A program made the position numbers and the translations under genes. The notes beneath the pieces were generated by a model. It was not told the origin of the DNA. It saw nothing but the letters and a program-made list of their open reading frames with translations, and did not search any database. DNA of 64,000 nucleotides from Rutidosis leptorrhynchoides (lineage: Eukaryota; Streptophyta; Magnoliopsida; Asterales; Asteraceae). The stretch lies in assembly GCF_046630445.1 (NCBI RefSeq), contig NC_092337.1, positions 360,770,001-360,834,000 on the forward strand, read 5' to 3'. This document shows positions 34,701-46,554 of this stretch, in pieces (the stretch's first letter is position 1; each line of letters starts with the position of its first letter).

Positions 34701-37550
34701 AAATGCTATTTTTTTGGCTTGCATGCTCTTTGATCAGCGCTTGATGGGTTTTTTTTCGTTGTTTATGCATTAAGATTACATTTCTTGTTAATCTCACTTC
34801 GAATTGTTTAAATTGGATGCCATATAGTTGCATTTGCTTGTATATGGATATGCTAATGTTAACTAGTGCGTGTACAATTGTCTGATATTTCTACATGTCT
34901 AGGGTTCCATGTTGATGACTCAGAAGTGACCTTAAATGTTTGCTTGGGCAAGCAGTTCTCTGGTGGAGAGTTGTATTTTAGAGGTGTTCGATGCGATAAA
35001 CATATGAATACTGAAGCACTACCCGAGGTATATGATAATCTTTATTATGCTATGTTTTTGTAGTTTTCAAGTTTAAAGGGTTGTCTAGGTACCTAGTGAG
35101 TATACCTGGCAATCGAGACCCATTATCTCAAATTTAGGTCACATGGGTCAGGCTTTCGGGTCAGCTGGGTCTTGAAAAAATTAAGCCTGACAATGTAAAC
35201 TAAAACTTAAAAAAGGTCCAATGAGTTTTTCTCCAACTTATTGAGTCTTATAAAAAATATAAAAGAATGGGTCAAATGGGTATCAAATCCTAAAGTTCAA
35301 TAAAAAGAGATGGGTCTAATGGGTCAAATGGGTCGAGCATAACAAGTTTCATCCGTCAATCATATATTAAAGCATTAATGGTTATATCAATTATTATGCA
35401 TATTAATATCTTCTTAAATATCTAATAAATAATAAATAATACAAACTAAAACCATATAATAAATTTAAAATTCAAATGTAAAAGTATATGACCTTTTTGG
35501 ACCTATTTGACCCGTTACCCGTTTCGACTTGTTACCCACACCGACCCAACCTGACCTGTTTGGACCCCATTTAAAACTTTTACCCATTTGACCCATGACC
35601 CATTTCAACCCAAAACCGTTTTGACCCGTTACCCAAATCTACCCAACCTGACCCGTTTGCCAGGTATACGTTGTGAGAATAAAGGTTGGCATATCTACAA
35701 CCTTTTTTTTTTGAAGTTTCTAAATGTTCAGGTTTTAGATGCTCTTATCCATTTCGTAATAATTGTAACAATTTTTTATTGTGAAGTTCCGTGTCAATTG
35801 CCACTCAGCCTAATTTGGCAAGTATTTTGAAAACGAAGACAAATATTTTTTTTGTACTACCTACCCCAAGTCCCAACAGAAATGTTTCTTATTACTTTGG
35901 CCACTCAGTCACCAAAAGCTACATCATTTGTATCAACTAAATTGGCCAACCTGGCAGCCTCCTAAGCTGAAACAATTTGATGATACATTCTGGTGTTTCA
36001 AGCTTTCAGCTGAAATATGATCTTTCTAAGGATTCTAACTTTAAGATGTTCTTTACCTAAAAGGTTTTTAAGAATTAAGATATATGTGGAAAATGGAAAT
36101 AATATTTACCTAACATTTAAATACATTCGCAGGAGATTTTTGATTACTCTCATGTCCCGGGACATGCAATTATTCACCGTGGTCGTCATCGGCATGGTGC
36201 CCGAGCTACTACAGCTGGACAGAGAATCAACCTACTGCTTTGGTGCAGAAGGTATATTATACTTTCATCTTTCTAGTTGTGCGATAACAAGAGTAGGAGC
36301 ATGTGTCTAGTAATGCAGTAATTACCTCTAAAAGTTCCATTATGGTAAACATGCTTCCGACTCCATTTCAGACTTATATATCGGTTGAACTCTTTTGTTG
36401 TCTTTCATTATCTGTTTTCCATCTGATTATTTTTTTCAAAATTATTTATTCAAAAGCTTGTCTATCAATAAGATAAAGGGGGAAGGTGTAGATTGTGAGC
36501 ATATGCATATGTTTCATACTTAATCATTATTGTGGCCTAAGTGAACTTCTAGGTTTCCTTTGGCATTCTTGTCAACTAACATATGTGGAGAATAATTTCA
36601 TTACGTATTTGATACGGAGTATCTTATTAACATTATCCCCTGTTTTGAATGATTTGCCCGGGTAAGGGTCTACACGATTGACTTGTCCCACAAGTCATAT
36701 AAACCCTAATTCCCATCTATAAATAGGGGGCAAAAACCTACATCAAGTTCACTACCCCTGTTGCACATACAACTCTTCTGGTAAATGCCTCTCCACGGCA
36801 GCTACAATCTCCATCAATACAATACAAGGGTTTTTACCTATGGATCTCGTAGGGTTTTCTCCTTCTCGTCGTCGATAGATTCCGACTATTGACTGGCGCG
36901 CAATTCGTTGACCACCCTCCTGAGATCATCATCTCGGGTACGAGTTATCACGGTAACCGGACCGGAGGTTAACGACGTTGACGCCTAAAAAAACACTCTC
37001 ATATTGTTGTTTGTAGATATATTTTCTCTTGGAAAATATATGCATGAACAATAATAAGCTTCTTGTTCGTAGTAATGTGTATATTGCTCTTTCTGGATAC
37101 TCTTAATATTTCTGTGGCTGAAAGTTTAGGGAGTAAAATAAACTATGGCTATTGATAGGTAGAATCAGTTCTATTCGCTATATAATGCTATAGCTCCTTT
37201 GTAACGAAATTCCTTACGGAGTATGAAGTACAGAATCTTTGCCTATTTTGTAAATTAAATATGGCTATTTTTTTCTTTTCCCTATAGATTATCGAATTAA
37301 ATTAAATTGTTCCTTCCCGACAGCTCTGTGTTTAGGGAGTTAAAAAAACACCAAAAGGAGTTTGCAAGGTGGTGTGGAGAATGCCAACGGGAGAAGAGAG
37401 AACGTCTTCATCAGGCCGTGACTGCAAAAAAAATGGTACATTTTTTCCATGTTTTATAATCCCCGTCTAAATTTATCTATTTTTTTAAAAAAAAAAATAA
37501 CAGTTTTTGTTGCGAATTCGCAGGAGTTGTTTAGAGGTCAAGGTTGTTAG
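31799..37550 (+). CDS. 2-oxoglutarate/Fe(II)-dependent dioxygenase (PKHD / prolyl-4-hydroxylase-like), 9 exons, 392 aa
   Basis: Exons by splice site and frame: 31799-32122, 32325-32372, 33376-33561, 33664-33814, 33902-33988, 34903-35027, 36133-36251, 37324-37435, 37524-37550. All introns are GT-AG and the joined frame is open to TAG. Catalytic residues are visible: Fe-binding His268 and Asp270 in GFHVDDSEVTLNV (start of exon 6), distal His328 in HRGRHRHGARATT and 2-oxoglutarate-binding Arg338 in AGQRINLLLW (exon 7). These match the HxD...H...R pattern of PKHD/lysyl-hydroxylase-type domains. An N-terminal Gly/Asn/Pro-rich stretch precedes the conserved SSLERYLPPSLL block; the tail is basic and Glu-rich. 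I see no signal peptide, so a cytosolic or nuclear protein is likely. It resembles a conserved plant family including Arabidopsis At1g22950/At3g18210 (from memory); substrate unknown. It appears intact and is the only convincing host gene here. Confidence 0.9.
32651..33023. mobile_element. Harbinger/Tourist-type MITE in intron 2 of the dioxygenase gene
   Basis: The ends are inverted: GACCATGAGTTAC on the left and GTAGCTCATGGTC on the right. Both flanks carry TAA (32648-32650 and 33024-33026), the 3-bp duplication typical of PIF/Harbinger elements. The 373-bp body has no reading frame. A stretch near 32785 (GGTGATGTGGTAAAATGTGA) is also present, inverted and diverged, in the MITE at 52091-52409. 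Confidence 0.75.
33989..34902 (+). other. Intron 5 of the dioxygenase gene
   Basis: This 914-bp AT-rich intron has a GT donor (33989) and an AG acceptor (34901-34902, after ...CTACATGTCT). I see no inserted element with recognisable ends. Confidence 0.7.
35100..35669. mobile_element. 570-bp TIR element in intron 6, rich in GACCC/GGGTC words
   Basis: A perfect 13-bp inverted pair GTATACCTGGCAA / TTGCCAGGTATAC marks the ends. The left third has GGGTCAAATGGGTC-type words, the right third the complementary GACCCATTTGACCC type, and the centre is AT-rich, so the whole could fold back on itself. The target duplication is unclear (possibly TATA). No coding capacity. Superfamily not assigned. Confidence 0.65.
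36252..37323 (+). other. Intron 7 of the dioxygenase gene
   Basis: This 1072-bp intron carries, at about 36641-36985, a GC-richer block with a good TATA box and other LTR-like traits (listed separately). The rest is AT-rich with two TACGGAGTA words (36613 and 37215). Confidence 0.6.
36641..36985. repeat. LTR-like promoter-bearing insert in intron 7
   Basis: The block starts TGTTTTGAATGATTTG. It has TATAAATA at 36718-36725 followed by a purine-rich AGGGGGCAAA, then a long untranslated-looking stretch with ATTGACTGGCGCGC near 36887-36900 that resembles an LTR end plus a primer-like TGGCGC. This suggests a TRIM or solo LTR remnant, but no second LTR or duplication is clear. Confidence 0.35.
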
Positions 37551-38550
37551 ATTGTGGAACTGGTTGGATTGTTGTATTGGTAGATTAGTGTACTTCTAAA
37601 TCCTACCTGGAACCAACCATAGTATAGTTGACATTATTAGCGTGACCTCAGTATCGACCGTAAGTTATTTCCCATCATGCTTGCAGGTGATTAAATGTTG
37701 TTTGTTTGATATTCGAGTGCGCTTTTCTTTTTGTGTCTGTTGACATGATGAATCTATAATTTCTAGCTATGAAAAATCATGTACATTAGAACACTTGAAT
37801 TGGTGTGGCGTACCTTTATCATATTTACTAATAATTTCTTATATGGCCATCACACACACGAGAACCATATCCGATTATCATGTAGTGATGGTCAGTTTGA
37901 CGGGCTATGCAATTGTCGTCGTTCGTCAAATGTATATATTCACCATTTGATATTAGGATTTGCGATTTGCAATTTGCGTGTTGGTTGTACTGGTCATGAC
38001 TGGGAAATCACTGACTACGACGTACTTGTGTGTCTCGGTCACGAACTATTCACACAACACGCAAGCTTACAATTGTGAGATGCGAACGTGTTTGCAGCAA
38101 TTTTGAAAGCTATATCTTCAAAAAGGCAAAACGATTAATCTCATATTAAGCTATGCAAAGGCTAAAGTAATTCTACATACCTCGTGTATAGAGGTTTTAA
38201 GTTTTTATGTAGTTAAAACATTATAAATTCCTGTTTATTAGACCCTCTTTCAAAGGGGCGATTTTGAGTCCCGTCTTTCATGTCCTTGCCAAGATACCAA
38301 TAACATATTTTGAGCGTCTTTAGAAAAAAGCTTCTTGGTGAAGATGGTGATGGACAAAGTCAAGCAATATACAATATATACATTTTTTATTTTTATTTAG
38401 TTATATGATAAATGTATTATTGACAAATATAATACTTAAAAGCTAAGTTCTGCACTCTACTATTGTTTCTTTTTGAAATCTTGCTAATTGCTATTGCTAA
38501 TATGATACTAAATCAACAATTTTCAAGTTAAATCCTTCGGTCTACTATTA
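37551..38550. other. Dioxygenase 3' flank, no further gene seen
   Basis: This is AT-rich DNA that should include the 3' untranslated region and polyadenylation site. A 99-codon open frame at 37779-38078 shows no recognisable motif and no gene-like context, so I do not annotate it. Confidence 0.5.
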
Positions 38551-39243
38551 GGGAAATTGATTAAAATACACTTTTTTAAGGCTTCAAACAAAATACACTT
38601 TTTTAAACAAATTGTCTTTTTACACCATTCGGTAGACGGGATTTCTGTCTACCACCTTTATCTGTCGTCTACTATTATTTTTACAAAGTAGTCAATGGTG
38701 ATATAAAGGTGGTAGACAGAATTCCCGTCTACTGGCAGTTTCTGCAGGGTTAGTAGACAGTGAGAACAAAGCAGTAGACAGACATTTACAAAGTAGTCGA
38801 CTATCTACTGCCTTGTTGTTGCTGTCTACTGCCTTGTTCTTTTTACACCATTCAGTAGACGAGAATTCTGTCTACCACCTTTATCTGTCGTCGACTACCA
38901 TTTTTACAAAGTAGTCGACGGTGAGATAAATGTGGTAGACAGAATTTCCGTCTACTGGCAGTTTCTGCAGGTATAGTAGACAGTGAGAACAAAGCAGTAG
39001 ACAGACATTTACAAAGTAGTCGACTGTCTACTGCCTTGTAGACACTAACAAGTAATTCAGTAGACGGGAATTCTGTCTACCACCTTTATCTCACCGTCGA
39101 CTACTTTGTAAAAATAATAGTAGACGACAGATAAATGTGGTAGACGAAAATTTCGTCTACCGAATGATGTAAAAAGATAATTTTTTTTTTAAAAGTGTAT
39201 TTTGTTTAAAGTCTTAAAAAAAATGTATTTTGATCAACTTCCC
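38551..39243. mobile_element. Long-TIR (Mutator-type) MITE, 693 bp, highly palindromic
   Basis: The ends GGGAAATTGATTAAAATACA and, inverted, GGGAAGTTGATCAAAATACA begin inverted repeats of over 100 bp that run into CATTCGGTAGACGG. Flanks are CTACTATTA and ATGCTATTA (7 of 9 identical). Inside, the words GTAGACGGGAATTCTGTCTA and TTTACAAAGTAGTCGAC recur in both orientations, and an internal segment (about 38620-38810) is duplicated at 38845-39045. No reading frame. Confidence 0.75.
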
Positions 39244-40067
39244 ATGCTATTACCTTTTCACTCTTTTGGAATAAGTGCAAATATGTACTGATTTACGGAG
39301 TAACATTTCTGCATTTCATATTAGCAATGTGAATGGGTACCGGTAGTATTAATTGAAAAGTGTGAGTGAATCAATTTAGAGCAGTGTGCATGCTGCACTT
39401 TAGAGACCCAGCTGGCTGTAAAACAGTAATCCGTAGTATTTTACAGCAGCAGCAGCAGAAGCAGAATCAAACAGGCTTATACATTAAATCCACTTTTTTC
39501 TCACTACAATTTAATTTTCAAAACACGTCTCTTCACTGTCATATGCCATCTTTTTTTTACTTCAAATAGTAAATAAAAGATGTCCATAACTTCCCTTTTA
39601 CAAATTGTAGGCTCTATTCCTATGTAAACGTTCATTCAAAACTTTAAATTATACTCTTATGGACTATAAATGTATTGGATGTTATCAATGAATTTTATAC
39701 TGTATAAATTTTGTCATGACTTGAGGCTAATTATATGTAGTATAACAAACATTTTATCTTTTTATATATTTTAGTCAATGGCGAATCCAAGATCTAACGT
39801 CAGGGGTGACACTATAGACTTAAAGTAACATTAAAAGTGGTCAAATGAGGAAGGCTAGTTAATTGTAACATTAAAGGTGGTACTATGAAAGTAATATAAA
39901 CCAATTGAAAAAAACTTGTTAATTTTGATGGACCTATTATAAATATAAAAATTATTATATATAATAATGGGTTTATTAAATTTGTTGAAGCTGTCATTGC
40001 CGTCTGCCACCCTATTGACTCCGTCTATGATTTCAGTCATGACCAAGTCTGGTGTTAATTAAAAAAA

Positions 40068-40139
<72 letters not shown>

Positions 40140-41167
40140 GGGAATCTTTAAAATGGGATCTATGTTGTAGACTAGAAATTTAAAGGAGTTTCAGGGATCG
40201 TTTACTATTTTCCGACGACTTTAATTTACTATTAGTTCAATATATTTTTATTTGATTTGCACATGGTTCGATTGTATTTTTATTTGTCCTTTTCAACTAT
40301 TGATTAAAAGGCTTGATTTTTTTGTCATCATCATTATTCTAGTAAAATAAAAAAATAAAAAAATTTAAAGGTGTCCATTCTGAGCTCTACCCGCTTGAGT
40401 TCTGCTTTTTTAACATTCAAAGGATCAATGACTACTCGTTTCGAGTGTAATACTAATAAAATCGAATTAAACTCGTTTGATATTAAACGAACTCAAGCTT
40501 GATTACCCGGAAGTTTACCTTCTATATGGGAGCAAATGCTCGTTCATAAGAGGATTTACTCGCCTAAAAAAAAAAAAAAAAAGTTGACGAAATTAACATT
40601 AGTCTTGTACTATTAAACAAAAAGCATGGCTATTACTAACACTAGTAAACATCATCCAAATAAATAAGCTAAATTAGCGAATAACAAAACATAAGTACTC
40701 ATAGTCTCATAGATGCATAAAGTGCAAATCTTTTTAAATCCAAAACACATAAACATGATTTGTTGTAAGTGATGCATACCTAGTATAAACTATCTTGATA
40801 CAAAACAGCAAAAATCAAACCGGACCCACGAAAAGTAACACTAAAATTGTCAAGCCTAGTATGCATCTCTTACATCCCCATGTTATAATCAAAGTACAAA
40901 AAACATTCGATTCTTACGACCTAGCATTTAACTAAAATTACCGAAGGGTAAAAAGATCATTATACTCCAAAGATAAAAGTACTAAATACTGTAATATTCG
41001 GACCGATGGCCTCATCCTCATCAAGCATATGCAATATACTAGTGTTCTTTCAGATTTGCCCTTCTTCATTTTTGTTTGTCACTTTTTTGTTTAAAGCAAA
41101 AATGAAAAAGAAAAAAAAAGCAAGAAACTTAGTAGAACAAATTATATTGCAAAGCTTTTAATTTTAG
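39244..41167. other. Intergenic AT-rich DNA, no gene seen
   Basis: It holds a short CAG run near 39445, a TA microsatellite (about 40074-40136), poly-A tracts, and a repeat-like stretch around 40380-40560 with ACTCG/CGAGT words. Nothing with coding character was seen on either strand. Confidence 0.5.
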
Positions 41168-41263
41168 TTATATCAACGGTGGAGAAGTACCATCCATCAT
41201 CTTGCGCCGCCGTCTCCGCCAGCCGTCGGACTCACAGGACATGTTCCGGCCACAACCTCTCAT
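41168..41263 (-). CDS. Possible small-peptide gene, 31 aa, Arg-rich
   Basis: On the minus strand an ATG at 41263-41261 opens a 31-codon frame ending TAA at 41170-41168. The peptide starts MRGCGRNMSC, has a run of five Arg after Trp, and ends DGTSPPLI. GC content (about 60%) is far above the flanks, which is unusual for this window and suggests selection. Upstream on the same strand lie a TATATATAG box near 41387-41400, a pyrimidine-rich leader and an AAAATAAAATG start context. I do not recognise the family and see no signal peptide. It could be a small regulatory peptide, an upstream ORF of a longer transcript, or chance. Confidence 0.35.
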   Translation of the reverse strand: MRGCGRNMSCESDGWRRRRRKMMDGTSPPLI

Positions 41264-41794
41264 TTTATTTTCTTGCGTTGAGAAAATGATAATGGTAAAC
41301 TTTAAAAGGAGATGAAGTGTGAATAAGTTAAAAAAAAAAAAACTAGGGAGTTTGTTGAGATGAATGAAAGAAGTTATGGGATATGAGAATACTATATATA
41401 ATAAAAAATAAAGGTAGCAACCATATCTTTCTCTCTCATCTTTTTCTAGAAAGTAATACTCATTGGAAAACCCAAATTTTACTTTTTACGGAGCAAGTGT
41501 AAACCAATACTGTATAAAACAACTTAAAATAGATTTGTAATGAGACGAGAAAATATATACGGAGTATATTATATTTATAATTTATAATTTATAATTTATA
41601 CAACACAACATATCTAATCTCACATATGTAGAGTATTTGAAAGTTAGACGTAGACAATTGGTGTTGGTCACTAATGGTAAATTAACTAATTGGTGGATCA
41701 CATCACAACTTCTATTACAATTGGTGGTGTTGGTTTCTGGGATGAAGTTTGATTGGGATATATAGTACTAGACTAGATAAAAAGATAAATACAA

Positions 41795-42437
41795 TAGACT
41801 TTATTGACTCGATCAAAATAAAAATGCGCTTATTCATGACCGGGTTCGTTGGGAGAATAATATTTTTCGCTTAAATTGGTGTTGGTCTCGAAAAATCTCT
41901 GGAAGACGTCATGGGAACCTCACCAATCTTACTAGCGGAATATCTAGTTTCGTGCCTTTTTTTTTAATGGCGATTTTTGCATCAGCGAATCATTTATTTC
42001 AACGACTCTCATCATTTTCACGTAACACACACGTTCGTGCGGAAACCCGAACCCGATCGACGGTTCCCGGAAACACATCCATACGGGCAATTTCCGGGTA
42101 AAGGTCCGTGAACGGATCCGAAAAAACCTCTCAGACAAGCTTATTTTAATGAGACACTTTCTCTCACGAAGCGATTTAAATTGGTGACCTCAACCCTGGC
42201 ATCCCACGTAATGTGGGGGTGAACTTGAAAATTAATTGTGTGTGCAAAGATTCGAACCCGCATCTCCTTTGTGGGAAGAATGCGTCAATTAATTTTGTGC
42301 CTTGTAATAACTATAGGGACGAATGGAGCCTGACTTTAGCATCAAGTGGACACTTCACTGTGACGAGACTGCCCTTTTTCATCGATGAGGTTGAGGGTCG
42401 AGACTGCCTTTTTTCATCGATGAGGCTAAGGGTCAAC
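41795..42437 (+). mobile_element. LINE (L1-type) C-terminal fragment, interrupted
   Basis: One frame at about 41814-41950 reads DQNKNALIHDRVRWENNIFR and NWCWSRKISGRRHG. Near 42310-42400, after a 360-bp insert or scrambled stretch, the text resumes with RDEWSLTLASSGHFTVTRLP and FFIDE, the W.L..SG.F.V pattern just before the zinc-finger end of L1-type reverse-transcriptase ORFs. A 30-bp direct duplication (GAGACTGCC...CATCGATGAG) lies at about 42365-42425. The fragment is cut on the right by the solo LTR at 42438. Confidence 0.65.
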
Positions 42438-42886
42438 TGTGACGACCCAGAAAATTTCGACTAATTTTAACTCAAACTCAAGATACGATTTTATATTTTG
42501 ACACGATTAGCAAAGTCTGTAATGTTGAGTCTCAAAATTTTTTGAACTGTTTCATATATTCAATTGACCATTGACTATTTCCAACGATTCACGAACCTTT
42601 AATTGTAAATAGAAATGTATATATAAACAACTATACATGTAGATAATTATATATTATAAATTAATTATAATAACGAACTACCATGTAATTTAATTATTAT
42701 GAAGGAAAACTTAAACTTGTAATCTAAAACTGTTTATTTAAATATAGAGAATAGATTGAATTTACATAATTTGACAATGTTAATAAAGTATTTAATGTTA
42801 CACTCTGAAATTATTTGTTTCAAAATATATAATTAATATATTACTTACTTGATACTTAAAATATAATTAAATATGTAGCAATGAAA

Positions 42887-42887
<1 letters not shown>

Positions 42888-42947
<60 letters not shown>
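42888..42947. repeat. (AT)n microsatellite
   Basis: About 30 AT units inside the solo LTR. Confidence 0.95.
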
Positions 42948-42949
<2 letters not shown>

Positions 42950-43957
42950 TTAAAATATAATTATTAATATTAGTATTAATATCAGTATTATTAATATTAT
43001 TAAAATGATAATACATAGATATAAAATTGATACATGAAATTTGTTACATTACAATTATTATTATTTTAGAATTATTATTATCATTATCACTAAAAATCAT
43101 TATATTTTTTAGGTTATCATTATTATTATAAATAGTACAATATATTATTATTATCATAAATAATATCATATTTATAACTAATATTATCAGTATTATTATT
43201 ATTATTATTTATTATTATTATTATTAAAATTAATAGTATTATTACTATTATTGATATAATTATTATTAATATTATTATTTTTATTATTATTAGTATTTGT
43301 ATTATTAATACTATTATCTATATTATAGTTATTAATAATTTAATTACCAAATTATGTTAATTATATGTAAACTTATACAGCTAATAAAACCAAGACAGTT
43401 TATGTCTTTTTCAAACTTGCAAATTTTTCTTCTGTTTTTATTTAGCTCGTGATAAATGGTCTACACAATTATATATATATATCAATCACCATTTTCTGAT
43501 TAATGATACATTAAATTTCTCCACCTTCTAAGCCGATTACATCTGTAAGTATGACATCCTATCTGTTTAAACTAATCAAATAAAAAAAAAATTACAGCCC
43601 ATTACCCTGCACGATCATCTTTTTTGACAAAACTTAAATTCGAGTTGTTTTTCAGAAATTAAAAATGTAGAGTTGTTAAGAATCTAATACTCGAACTATC
43701 TGCAAAATATGAGGTTCCAATTCATTATATTGATTGCTAATTTTTGAGTCAAAGTGTCGAACTGAAAAAGTCAAAGAATGTTCTTTGATTGAATTCGGTT
43801 TTTATGTTATGATTCAAACGAAATTGAGAATGGAGAAAGATTATAGGAAGGTTTTAAAAACTATTTCATGTAGAAATCTTCAGTTAAAACTGACTTAATA
43901 TCGAAATTAAAATTTTGGTGTTCTTCATGTTTCAGCGACTGCTGTTGCTGCTATTAG

Positions 43958-44064
<107 letters not shown>

Positions 44065-44255
44065 GTGATTTATTCATACTCACTTTTATTTTGTTTATTA
44101 TGTTTCAAATTACAAATAATGATTCAATTCTATTATCGTAGTTGTTATAAATTTCTCTGCCGTTAGATAATATGAGGAAGAAGAAAATAGAATCATGAAG
44201 ATAGATGGATTAAATTAATTTGGATTATGATTAAATCAGAAAAATGAAAATGGAG

Positions 44256-44330
44256 GAATGGTTAGTGTGATTAATGGGGGAACGGGAGGTCGTGGGTTCG
44301 AGCCTCATATGGGGCAATTCTTTTTAGAAA
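44256..44330 (+). repeat. tRNA-like remnant (possible SINE head)
   Basis: A box-B-like GGTCGTGGGTTCGAGCC follows, at about the right distance, a box-A-like TGGTTAGTGTG. The acceptor and anticodon arms do not form, so it is not a working tRNA gene. It fits a tRNA-derived SINE head or a chance internal promoter within the solo LTR. Confidence 0.4.
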
Positions 44331-44359
44331 AAGAGTTGAAAGGGTACACTTTGCTATTT

Positions 44360-44530
44360 TTACTTCTATTATTATTTATTATTGTTATTGTTATTATTAT
44401 TAGTAATATACTTATTATTGTTGTTATTACTACTAATACAAGATTATTGATCATTTATTATTATTGTTATTATAAAGGTTATAATTATTATCATTAGGAT
44501 TATATCTAAAAGTATTATAATTATCATTAA

Positions 44531-44576
<46 letters not shown>

Positions 44577-44930
44577 TTTATCATTTTAATATTATCATTA
44601 TTATCATTATTAAAGGTATCATTATTTTAAATCTATCATTTTTTATTTATTTATTTAAATTTAGTATTATCCTTATTATTATCAATATTAAAAACTATTA
44701 TTATTATTAGAAGTATAGTTTAAACATTAATATTATTAATATGATTACTGAAATTATTATTAAAAACTATTATTATTAAAATTACTGTTAGTATTAAAAA
44801 ATATTATTTTATTGAAAACTATCATTTTTATCTTATCATTATTATATTTTTATTATTTTATTATTATTACTATCATTATTGAAATTAGCATTATAATCAT
44901 TATTATTAAACTTATTATAGTATTATTATT
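44360..44930. repeat. ATT/TTA-rich simple-sequence region
   Basis: Irregular ATT, TTA and ATTATC runs fill this stretch; a similar one lies at about 43130-43330. Both are within the solo LTR. Confidence 0.85.
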
Positions 44931-46554
44931 ACAATAACTATTACTTTGCAAACGAAATAAATTATATACAAATATATTTGTTACATAATTATACTAATAT
45001 CGCTTAATATTATAATATAATATTATTGATATTGATATAACGTTAATTAAATTATATATCAAATAAGCATAATAATATATTATAAGTATTACTAAAAGTA
45101 TATATAAATATTGATCTTAATACATAACTAAATATATATAAAGTTACTCGATTACGCTTATATGTTTTAATATATATATACAAATGATATAGGTTCGTGA
45201 ATCTGAGGCCAACCTTGCATTGTTCAATGTCGTCATATGTATTTTTACTACAAAATACATTATGTGAGTTCATTTGATTCCCTTTTACTCTTTACATTTT
45301 TGGGACTGAAAATACATGCGCTGTTTTTACAACTGCTTTATTAAATGCCTTTGAAATCTATATTTTTGAACTGAGATACTTTTATAAATGTTTGACGAGA
45401 TAGACACAAGCAAAACATTCCTCGAATGAATTATTATGCAGACAGAAGTTTTGTGGATTATTATTGAATTAGTTGGACGTGATAAGTGCCACTAATTGTT
45501 GTGAATAGTTTTTCCCTGATTATTATTGCTTGGTAACCTAAGAATTAGAAACGGGTATGGCCCTAATTCACGCGAATCCTAAAGGTAGCTACCGGGTTTA
45601 ACACCCCCACCCAGAATGTTCACTAGACGGAAGAGCTAGTGGGCGTGGTGTTTAGTACTTCGAAGTTTATATATTTATACAGACGAGATGTTTTGTTTTG
45701 GGGATATTATTGATGCGCATTATATGTTAAGGTCGGTTACCAAGCCAAGTTATGAAAGCAAAGTGAATGTTATGTATCGAGAGAATGATTTTATACACAG
45801 GTTATGTGTATTATTTTTATGCACGAGATATGTGTACGGTTATTAAAAATCGCGAGGCAACCTACGGGGGAGAAAAGGATACGAACCTACTCTGCTAAGC
45901 ATTATGAAAAATGGATTTGTACACGAGATAGATGTACTGTATTTAAAATCTTGTGGTCTATCAAAATGATGAATTTTATTATTTTACGATAAACCTATGA
46001 ACTCACCAACCTTTTGGTTGACACTTGAAAGCATGTTTATTCTCAGGTATGAAAGAAATCTTCCGCTGTGCATTTGCAAATTTAGAGATATTACTTGGAG
46101 TCATTCATGGCATATTTCAAAAGACGTTGCATTCGAGTCGTCGAGTTCATCAAGATTACTACTAAGTCAATTATAGTTAGATATATTATGAAATGGTATG
46201 CATGCTGTCAACTTTCGAAGTGATGAAAGTTTGTCTTTTAAAAACGAATGCACTGTTTGTAAAATGTATCATATAGAGGTCAAGTACCTCGCGATGTAAT
46301 CAACTATTGTGAATCGTTTATAATCGATATGAACGGGGCATTTCATTAACTAGAGACCGTTACTAATAAAACACTAATTAACAATCTTGTCCCTCTAAAT
46401 TTCGTAATATATTCATGATGAGAAAAAAGAAATAGAATTCTGGTTCTTGTTTAATTAGATAAGAGGGGCGTAGATATAGACACCATAAGATGCTCAATTT
46501 ATGATGATAATCTTAAATTTATGATGATAATTTTGAGAGCGTTGATCATGCATT

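Noticed and set aside
37779..38078. 99-codon frame downstream of the dioxygenase gene
   Set aside because: No homology that I recognise, no promoter or splice context, composition like the flanks.
38620..39045. CRISPR-like spaced repeats
   Set aside because: Repeats are inverted pairs of a MITE, not direct repeats with unique spacers, and this is a plant genome.
44256..44330. tRNA gene
   Set aside because: Box B is good but cloverleaf arms do not form; kept only as a tRNA-like remnant.
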